From the NCBI RefSeq assembly GCF_036370855.1, contig NC_088132.1:60674841-60738840 (forward strand): 64,000 nucleotides of DNA, written 5' to 3'. Position numbers and translations under genes: made by a program. The stretch is from Dromaius novaehollandiae (taxonomy: Eukaryota; Chordata; Aves; Casuariiformes; Dromaiidae). Shown here one piece after another: positions 61,070 through 64,000 of the stretch (its first letter is position 1; the number at the start of each line of letters is the position of its first letter). The notes below the pieces were generated by a model that was not told the DNA's origin, did no database searches, and saw only the letters and a list, made by a program, of their open reading frames with translations.

Positions 61070-63955
61070 CACCCACCCTAGTATATTTAGCAGTTAGAGG
61101 GTTGCTTCCTTAAACACAGGGCAAGACCTGAAGGATTTTTTAGTGTGATAATAAGGTTAGGGGGTGAGGAGTTAGCAGGTTGGATGGAGGGATAGGACAA
61201 GGTCAGCAAGAAAGGAGTAAGAACAACCAGTCTAAGTACCATAATGTCATATTAGGCATGTCCACATTTGGAATCAGATGAGCAAAGGTTCAAAGAATAA
61301 TTTGCCATTGTGAAGAAGTGCAAGTGAAATGCATTGAGGCTGCATCTAATAGAAAGAACAAAGAGGTTTTATGGACTAGAATCCCCTAAATACTTAAAAG
61401 AAAAATATATTTATTTAAAAATGCATTTAACTGTTCCTGCAGAGTAAGAGCAGTTATAAAAGGAAATGAAACCTGTATTAGCCCAGTCTGCTAGAGGAAT
61501 ATTATTGTGTTGATAATGTGGCAGAAATAGAAATAAAAGATATCAGATAGGGGCTTTTGGGAAAGCAGAAAGAGCTCTGAGTAGACAATACAATAAAGCA
61601 GTTACCAGAGACTTTCCTAAAGTAAGCTGATATTGGCAACAGTTCACGAAATGTGGAAAAAGGCATACCCAGTGAGCACTATAGGACTGTTAAATGGGAA
61701 GCAGTTAGGAAATTTTACTGTAGAGTGTGTGTGTGTGTGTACACATATATGTAAATATATTTGCAGATTGTTTCAGGAATGATCCCTCTTGAATTAGATA
61801 AACAATGTATGAAATCTTGATAGGAACAAACATATATTCCAGATTGGTAGCAAGAGAATTTCTATTTTAAATGCAGACAGAACACCCGATACTGCAATGT
61901 AAGGCCATAATACAAATCCCATTGTACAGAGCAGCAGGGGAGCCAGATCGCTCTCAGTTCAGACAGCGCACAGATCAGGAAAATGAACCATAGTGACTAA
62001 CACAGCCAGCCAGCCACCCCATCAGTGTCCTGTCCTTCATGTTTAGACAAGATTCTTCAAAGAAGGGTACCAGACTTCTTGTAGGGAATAGTTATGGGCA
62101 TAACCTCACTCCAAGAGGGAACAGTTTATTCCATGAAGCAATGGGATTTTAGAAATCAAGGAAAATTGGTTTTAAATAACAACCATCTACATGGCAGGAT
62201 ACTGATCCAAGGCTTGTTAAATGCGGTGATATCTGCCTTGCAAAGATGGCTCTCCCAGGCTGTGCACGGTATTGAAAGCTTTTTTTTTTTAATCACTTGC
62301 ATTTGTTTTTCCATTCATCAAATACTCCCTGTATAACAAAAAAATATGAAATCTGCCCTTATTTTATATTCATATATATTATTATATCTTATTTAATATT
62401 TATATATTTTATATATAATTTATATAATAATTTTTACTTATATTTTATATTTATATTTTTTATATTCCAAAGTAGGAACAGTCTTTATTTTCTAGTCACT
62501 GGGATTTGCAATGTCTTCACTTCTACATGTATATCTATTGCGGTCAGTAAGCCTACAGTAAATTCACAGAAGTGAGCTAAGCAGGACTTTGCTTTAATGC
62601 AAGAATTACCAAACTCTGACACCTGTAAACTTGCAAATGGCATGCCAAGGCAAATAGTGAGTACCTGTTGAGAGGTGCTTTCCTGGGCTACAGTATGAGA
62701 ATATCCTGGTGAGGTTAATATAGTTAATCACCTGCACAGAAAGCAATTGGTTCAACACAATAACTACTTACATAGAGGTTTTCACCATGAGCTGAACAGT
62801 AAGCAGCTCTTTGCATGCACTGCCAGTCAGCTGATGTGGACAGGGAAGAAGGAAATGGAGTAGAGTCTTGTCTTGATGAGACTGCAGACAAGGTGAGGAC
62901 ACAGTGCTGGGCTGCAACTGAAGAGTAAGAGTGGATGGTATGGGACCTTGGTCTTAGTTTAAGGAGATGAGCCTAAGACAGCAAGAGTCAAGAACATACC
63001 AGTATGCCTGCATGTGCACATGCAAGGGCCAGCACAGAGCGTGCTTCGTATTGTAATCAGGCTATTGCAGGCACGCACAGCCTTCGTCCTACTTCTTCAG
63101 CTAGGGTTGGTCCTGGGAGGTGGAAGATCTACAACAGATGTTTCTTCTTCACACATTAGTGCCTCTTTCAGATGGAAGTTCACATGGAGCTTATTTTAGA
63201 TATGTTAGGTGTAGAGTTTGGGCTGCTGTTCATAATAAACATGATAATGGAGGCAGATACCATACTAGTCTTTATTCAAAGCAAGGCAAATACTAGCCAT
63301 GAACAGGTGCCTGCTCATTCCATTACAAGTGCTAGTTAGAAAAATATTGATATTTAATGTAGGGCTGCAGAGATTTCAGAGAGTAACAGTGCATTCATTC
63401 TCTAATTCAGAACAGAAATTGTGGGAAGAAAGAAAGTGAAACACAGTTTATCCTTATTTATTTCTCACATAAGGACCATAACAGTTTAAAGAAATTTAGA
63501 GCAACTGAGAAGGGAAAAAAGGAAGAAGCTAATAAATATGTCAAAGAACATACCATCCTGGCCTTAATTTAAAATGTATTACGGGGAAAGTGGAAAGACC
63601 CAGCAAAACAACCTAAGCAGAAAAGAAGGATGCTTGGCATTACAAACTGTTCTCCATTTAATCATCTAGAATTTGCAAAAACTTGTAACCTAATATATAC
63701 TCAAATCACAACATGGCATTAAAGTGAGTAACAAACTGCAAGTAGAGGCTGATATAAAAAGCCAGTTTGGCTGTCGTTCAATTAAGACTACTGCACTTTT
63801 CAATTAATGTATGGGTTAAGGTTTTTGAAAGCTGTGGGTCTCAAAACAGCACACCCTCAAACCTACATTTTACCAGTGCTACATTTTCTTTGTAGCACAC
63901 AGAAAAGAAAGAAAAACTTTACTTAAATACTGAAGGAGAGGAGAAGTCATCTTAA
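33587..63955 (+). CDS. class I cytokine receptor, IL12RB1-like (whole gene, 14-16 exons)
   Basis: Fourteen exons between 33592 and 59988 join in one open frame of 563 codons with consensus GT..AG introns of compatible phase. Two further small exons would end the protein at 604 residues. Order: signal peptide (1-15), Cys-rich segment (16-33), D1 with C40/C50/W52 (33-126), D2 ending in a degenerate WSxWS (126-217), FN3 domains D3 (217-315), D4 (315-409) and D5 (409-504), membrane span (about 511-534), box 1 W542-P-S-V-P-N-P548, short tail. This is the gp130-type plan without the N-terminal Ig domain, as in IL12RB1, IL27RA and IL31RA. Such chains sit in the plasma membrane of lymphoid or epithelial cells, bind a helical cytokine and hold a JAK kinase at box 1. 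I favour IL12RB1 (IL-12/IL-23 receptor beta 1) from recalled motifs and the short Tyr-poor tail. IL31RA and IL27RA remain possible. The family assignment is firm, the ortholog is not. The whole gene is expressed from + with no other gene overlapping. Confidence 0.85.
33592..33637 (+). CDS. receptor exon 1: start codon and signal peptide
   Basis: Codes residues 1-16, MKNFSLLVAIFLFET plus the first base of codon 16. It is a classic signal peptide: one Lys, a hydrophobic core (LLVAIFLF) and a small or polar end. The ATG has A at -3. Five nucleotides upstream is a good acceptor (ends 33586), so the exon probably starts at 33587 and a leader exon lies further upstream. Donor is ACAG|GTGAGT. Intron phase 1. 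Confidence 0.8.
33638..33832 (+). other. intron 1 (195 bp)
   Basis: Short phase-1 intron with donor GTGAGT and acceptor CTATTCCCCAG. No other element seen. Confidence 0.75.
33833..33883 (+). CDS. receptor exon 2: Cys-rich mini-exon
   Basis: Codes residues 16-33: DACNCSSRDFQFCKQLP, with three cysteines in 17 residues. Acceptor TTTCTATTCCCCAG and donor CCAG|GTAGGT are both good, and both flanking introns are phase 1. A short Cys-rich segment between signal peptide and D1 is, as I recall, a feature of IL12RB1 and not of IL31RA or IL27RA. The odd number of cysteines leaves one free to pair within D1 or with a partner chain. Confidence 0.7.
33884..37660 (+). other. intron 2 (3.8 kb)
   Basis: Contains a CpG-rich patch at about 34045-34145, a T-tract near 34803-34819 and otherwise AT-rich DNA. 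The + frame at 35242-35433 and the - frame at 35609-35848 look like chance. No extra exon with matching phase was recognised. Confidence 0.6.
37661..37772 (+). CDS. receptor exon 3: first half of D1
   Basis: Codes residues 33-70. It carries the class I receptor signature C40-Y-K-E-V-S-E-D-L-T-C50-T-W52: two disulfide-bonded cysteines nine residues apart followed by x-W. Acceptor is TTTCACCTTGCAG, donor AAATG|GTAAGT, in at phase 1 and out at phase 2. The continuation in exon 4 completes a Trp codon across the junction, which supports the splice. Confidence 0.85.
40470..40560 (+). mobile_element. CR1 LINE 3' end fragment
   Basis: The segment contains GGTTGGACTAGATGATCTC followed by a GATCCCTTCCAGCCTCA-type stretch and a terminal TTCTGTG-like word. 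This is the familiar conserved 3' end of avian CR1 elements in the same orientation as the receptor. Less certain CR1-derived sequence may extend upstream to about 40330. It is a truncated, inactive copy and is the best indicator of a bird or other archosaur genome. Confidence 0.85.
41190..41211. repeat. 22-bp perfect palindrome
   Basis: GTAGGTACTG followed directly by its reverse complement CAGTACCTAC, extended by one matching T/A pair on the outside. It lies inside intron 3. A CTGCAG core sits at the centre. No known binding site was recognised. Confidence 0.85.
41997..42163 (+). CDS. receptor exon 4: second half of D1
   Basis: Codes residues 70-126. The first base completes W70. Acceptor TTCCCTTTCTCTGAAG, donor AGCAG|GTACAG; in at phase 2, out at phase 1. 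Contains N80-T-S and N117-I-S glycosylation sequons. Only one cysteine (C112) occurs here, so the usual second disulfide of D1 is not present in standard form. The stretch I86-T-I-E-R...L-Y-M...I-W102 resembles the equivalent part of IL27RA as I recall it. Confidence 0.85.
42164..43265 (+). other. intron 4 (1.1 kb)
   Basis: AT-rich phase-1 intron; no recognised element. Confidence 0.7.
43266..43405 (+). CDS. receptor exon 5: first half of D2
   Basis: Codes residues 126-172 of the second cytokine-binding domain. It shows the FN3 B-strand Trp in V-I-I-K-W147-D-L-P and the C-strand Y156-E-L-R-Y-R, as expected in the cytokine-facing FN3 domain. Acceptor TTCCCCATTTTAG, donor ACGTTG|GTAAGT; in at phase 1, out at phase 0. 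Splitting the FN3 domain with a mid-domain intron matches the gp130 family. Confidence 0.88.
43406..45822 (+). other. intron 5 (2.4 kb)
   Basis: AT-rich. Contains a (GTTT)n run near 44846-44860 and an imperfect GT-rich repeat at about 45440-45470. The - frames at 43857-44165 and 44218-44556 show no domain. Confidence 0.6.
45823..45955 (+). CDS. receptor exon 6: second half of D2 with degenerate WSxWS
   Basis: Codes residues 173-217. The F-strand Y193-I-V-Q-L-R-C199 is typical. The usual WSxWS box before the end of D2 is reduced to V207-W208-S209-R210-E211. Sequons at N181-I-T and N188-A-T. Acceptor TTTGTTTTCAG, donor CCACA|GTAAGT; in at phase 0, out at phase 1. Two cysteines (C204, C206) just before the degenerate box are unusual. 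Confidence 0.85.
45956..46115 (+). other. intron 6 (160 bp)
   Basis: Short phase-1 intron between D2 and D3; acceptor TTTTTCATGTTTACCAG. Confidence 0.75.
46116..46198 (+). CDS. receptor exon 7: first part of FN3 domain D3
   Basis: Codes residues 217-244. Contains G235-R-R-S-V-L-L-K-W243, the B-strand with its core Trp; a GRR just before the strand also occurs in IL12RB1 and IL31RA as I recall them. Sequon at N227-T-T. In at phase 1, out at phase 0 (GAG|GTAATG). Confidence 0.82.
46199..48686 (+). other. intron 7 (2.5 kb)
   Basis: AT-rich. Holds a hairpin at 46782-46807 with 10-bp perfect arms. No additional exon was recognised; the + frame at 47659-47916 looks like chance. Confidence 0.6.
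46782..46807. repeat. 10-bp perfect inverted repeat, 6-nt loop
   Basis: CTGACTGACG (46782-46791) and CGTCAGTCAG (46798-46807) are exact reverse complements around ACTGTA. It lies in intron 7. Confidence 0.8.
48687..48897 (+). CDS. receptor exon 8: rest of FN3 domain D3
   Basis: Codes residues 245-315. Shows L252-G-Y-Y-V-N-V (C strand) and L283-S-M-A-Y-Y-R-I-N-I-S-A-Y-N-Q-A-G299 (F strand and turn). The LSxAxY...NQxG pattern is close to the matching part of IL12RB1 as I recall it. Sequons include N264-C-T, N282-L-S and N291-I-S. Acceptor TTTTTCCTCTCTAG, donor AACAG|GTACTT; in at phase 0, out at phase 1. Confidence 0.88.
48898..50528 (+). other. intron 8 (1.6 kb)
   Basis: AT-rich, with an A-tract at about 50449-50466. 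No other element recognised. Confidence 0.65.
50529..50687 (+). CDS. receptor exon 9: first part of FN3 domain D4
   Basis: Codes residues 315-368. T329-V-V-T-W333 and C341-F-V-V-D-W346 are the B and C strands; the VVDW word recalls IL27RA and IL12RB2. Acceptor TTCATTCACAG, donor ACTAG|GTAACA; phases 1/1. The Trp-containing loop seen after the C strand in several relatives is not obvious here. Confidence 0.87.
50688..51721 (+). other. intron 9 (1.0 kb)
   Basis: AT-rich phase-1 intron; no recognised element. Confidence 0.7.
51722..51844 (+). CDS. receptor exon 10: rest of FN3 domain D4
   Basis: Codes residues 368-409. Y373-K-L-Y-K-I-M-V is the F strand; the Cys often present before YxI in the family is Leu here, while an extra C386-H-C388 pair follows. 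Acceptor TTTGTTTTCCAG, donor GGAG|GTATTC; phases 1/1. Confidence 0.83.
51845..52446 (+). other. intron 10 (602 bp) with tandem acceptors
   Basis: The 3' end reads TTCCTAGAATAG|GTCCC. Two AGs lie five bases apart (52441 and 52446). Only the second keeps the frame open; use of the first would place TAG at the start of the exon. Confidence 0.6.
52447..52587 (+). CDS. receptor exon 11: first part of FN3 domain D5
   Basis: Codes residues 409-456. V424-K-W427-T-E-I is the B strand; C435-L-G437-F-L-R-G-Y-R-I-R-Y is the C strand. Cys before x-G at this place fits IL12RB1 as I recall it, where other relatives have a polar residue. Sequon N417-I-T. Donor TCAGG|GTAAGT; phases 1/1. The 5' edge is set by the reading frame (see the tandem acceptors of intron 10). 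Confidence 0.83.
52588..54357 (+). other. intron 11 (1.8 kb)
   Basis: AT-rich, with an uninterrupted 24-nt A-tract at 53716-53739. No recognised exon. Confidence 0.65.
53716..53739. repeat. poly-A tract
   Basis: Twenty-four consecutive A, in intron 11. No flanking target-site duplication or gene-like sequence next to it was noticed, so a processed retrocopy is not supported. Confidence 0.85.
54358..54501 (+). CDS. receptor exon 12: rest of FN3 domain D5
   Basis: Codes residues 456-504. T458-V-N-S-S...Y466-H-L-T-G-L-K-E-K-T-I-Y477-H-V-Q then T485-S-A-G: E, F and G strands of the last extracellular FN3 domain, with a sequon at N460-S-S. This stretch is also close to IL31RA and gp130. Acceptor CTTGTGTTTCAG, donor ATATG|GTACTG; phases 1/1. 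Reading through the donor stays open to a stop at 54641. Confidence 0.88.
54502..56432 (+). other. intron 12 (1.9 kb)
   Basis: The first 140 bases remain open in the exon 12 frame and stop at 54639-54641. The rest is AT-rich with nothing recognised. Confidence 0.65.
56433..56529 (+). CDS. receptor exon 13: membrane span
   Basis: Codes residues 504-536. A short acidic stem (DKAEFEG) is followed by about 24 hydrophobic residues (F511 to F534) and a stop-transfer K535-R536, so the protein is type I. The stem-plus-span arrangement resembles gp130. Acceptor TTTGTTTCCCATCAG, donor AAAAG|GTAAGA; in at phase 1, out at phase 2. Confidence 0.88.
56530..59906 (+). other. intron 13 (3.4 kb) with GC-rich minisatellite
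   Basis: AT-rich except for 58280-59000, which is strongly GC-rich and holds the minisatellite at 58551-58748. Long open frames on both strands there (58459-59091 - and 58487-59164 +) come from the repeat and its composition. Confidence 0.65.
58551..58748. repeat. GC-rich minisatellite, unit about 30 bp (15-bp sub-unit)
   Basis: Variants of GGGCCTGCCCCAGCG and GGGCCTGCCGCCAT or GGGCCTGCCAGCAT alternate to give roughly 27-31-bp units over about 200 bp. Each unit begins near ATGGGCCTGCCCC. The - strand is G-rich. Units differ by small substitutions and indels, typical of an aged VNTR. Confidence 0.8.
59907..59988 (+). CDS. receptor exon 14: juxtamembrane box 1
   Basis: Codes residues 536-563: basic RLKER, then F541-W542-P-S-V-P-N-P548 and N550-S-T-A-I. 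This is box 1, the JAK-binding proline motif of gp130-type receptors. The 82-nt exon in at phase 2 and out at phase 0 is the family's usual box 1 exon layout. VPNP (rather than VPDP) recalls IL31RA, while SxAI after the motif recalls IL12RB1. Acceptor TTTCTTTACAG, donor CCAAGG|GTATGA (weaker). Confidence 0.87.
61041..61069. repeat. poly-A tract
   Basis: Twenty-nine consecutive A followed by CACCCACCC. It lies inside the presumed intron 14. Confidence 0.85.
61725..61740. repeat. (GT)n microsatellite
   Basis: Eight GT units running into an ACACATATATG stretch. Short and of common type. Confidence 0.8.
62341..62470. repeat. AT-rich low-complexity tract
   Basis: About 130 bp made almost wholly of A and T, with repeated TATATTTATAT and TTTATAT words. 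The open frame across it (62297-62575) is a composition artefact. Confidence 0.8.
62827..62892 (+). CDS. receptor exon 15 (candidate): acidic cytoplasmic segment
   Basis: Open in phase 0 for 22 codons between an acceptor CATGCACTGCCAG (weak tract) and a strong donor GACAAG|GTGAGG. Peptide: SADVDREEGNGVESCLDETA then DK. Both edges fit exon 14 and exon 16 in phase. The VDxEE word and acidic content are reminiscent of the middle tail exon of IL12RB1, but the Trp-rich part known from mammals is absent. Supported by phase and splice sites only. Confidence 0.4.
62893..63895 (+). other. intron 15 (1.0 kb, candidate)
   Basis: AT-rich. The open stretch from 63416 ends without a donor and looks like chance. 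Confidence 0.35.
63896..63955 (+). CDS. receptor exon 16 (candidate): C-terminal end and stop
   Basis: After a good acceptor (ACATTTTCTTTGTAG, ends 63895) the phase-0 frame reads HTEKKEKLYLNTEGEEKSS and stops at TAA 63953-63955. The L-x-L-N-T-E word parallels the LxLDTE-type C-terminus of mammalian IL12RB1 as I recall it. The tail would be about 70 residues long with only Y594. An AATAAA overlaps the stop; true polyadenylation probably lies beyond the window. If this exon is wrong, the real last exon is to the right. Confidence 0.45.
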   Translation, partial: HTEKKEKLYLNTEGEEKSS

Positions 63956-64000
63956 TAAATAAATATTTCCATTCATATTCCTAAAACCAACAGAGATAAG

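Larger units (their letters stand above)
59989..62826 (+). other. intron 14 (2.8 kb)
   Basis: Contains a 29-nt A-tract (61041-61069), a GT repeat (61725-61740) and AT-rich low complexity (62341-62470). An exon encoding a box 2-like acidic/aliphatic stretch was looked for here and not found, so this call depends on exon 15 being real. Confidence 0.4.

Noticed and set aside
61443..61469. Good acceptor (CTGTTCCTGCAG) followed by an in-phase short end SKSSYKRK and stop
   Set aside because: It would fit phase 0 but gives an eight-residue end with no family likeness; exons 15 and 16 fit better. Kept as an alternative that cDNA could decide.
61768..61821. In-phase short end after ATATTTGCAG
   Set aside because: The preceding tract is a GT/AT repeat and not a proper pyrimidine tract; the peptide shows no tail motif.
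63416..63571. Open stretch after TCTCTAATTCAG, about 50 codons, in phase 0
   Set aside because: Lys/Ile-rich translation from AT-rich DNA, no donor, ends in a stop without family features.
1..64000. tRNA, rRNA, CRISPR, operon or phage features
   Set aside because: None seen; the window is vertebrate nuclear DNA with spliced exons.

Overview
The window looks like a stretch of bird chromosome. It is AT-rich, intron-dominated vertebrate DNA with few interspersed repeats. The one clear transposon fragment (about 40470-40560) has the 3' end typical of avian CR1 LINEs, including the TTCTGTG-type terminal repeat. A crocodilian or turtle source cannot be excluded. No bacterial or viral gene organisation is visible.

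One gene can be reconstructed with confidence. It is a multi-exon class I cytokine receptor on the + strand, coding from 33592 to about 63955. Fourteen exons (33592-59988) join at GT..AG sites in one continuous frame and give 563 residues: signal peptide, Cys-rich mini-exon, cytokine-binding module (D1+D2), three more fibronectin III domains (D3-D5), one membrane span, and a juxtamembrane box 1 (WPSVPNP). Two small exons near the right edge (62827-62892 and 63896-63955) keep the frame and would end a 604-residue protein with a short tail almost free of tyrosine. There is no N-terminal Ig domain, so the relatives are IL12RB1, IL27RA and IL31RA, not IL6ST, CSF3R or IL12RB2. From remembered family features (short Cys-rich exon 2, C-x-G-x-L in D5, LSxAxY...NQxG in D3, PxxPxPxxSxAI at box 1, short Tyr-poor tail) IL12RB1 is the best guess. 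D5 and box 1 also resemble IL31RA, and the unpaired Cys of D1 and the start of D4 resemble IL27RA, so no symbol is assigned. The likely role is a signalling chain of an IL-12/IL-23/IL-27-type receptor at the surface of lymphoid cells, recruiting a JAK-family kinase through box 1.

Layout: 1-29.8 kb has no gene I can recognise. It holds a GC-rich island with overlapping long ORFs on both strands (391-1285), another CpG-rich patch (14.4 kb), a CTGC repeat (15.7 kb) and small hairpins and duplications. Between 29.8 and 31.4 kb lie two candidate exons with matching phases that together encode three YxxI/L motifs, followed by a CpG-rich patch. These may be 5' exons and promoter of the receptor, or the tail of an unknown upstream receptor. 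33.6-64 kb is the receptor gene; its introns carry the CR1 fragment, poly-A tracts, a 22-bp perfect palindrome, a GC-rich minisatellite (58.55-58.75 kb) and AT-rich low-complexity DNA.

Exon calls rest on reading frame and splice consensus only; no alignment or transcript evidence was available.
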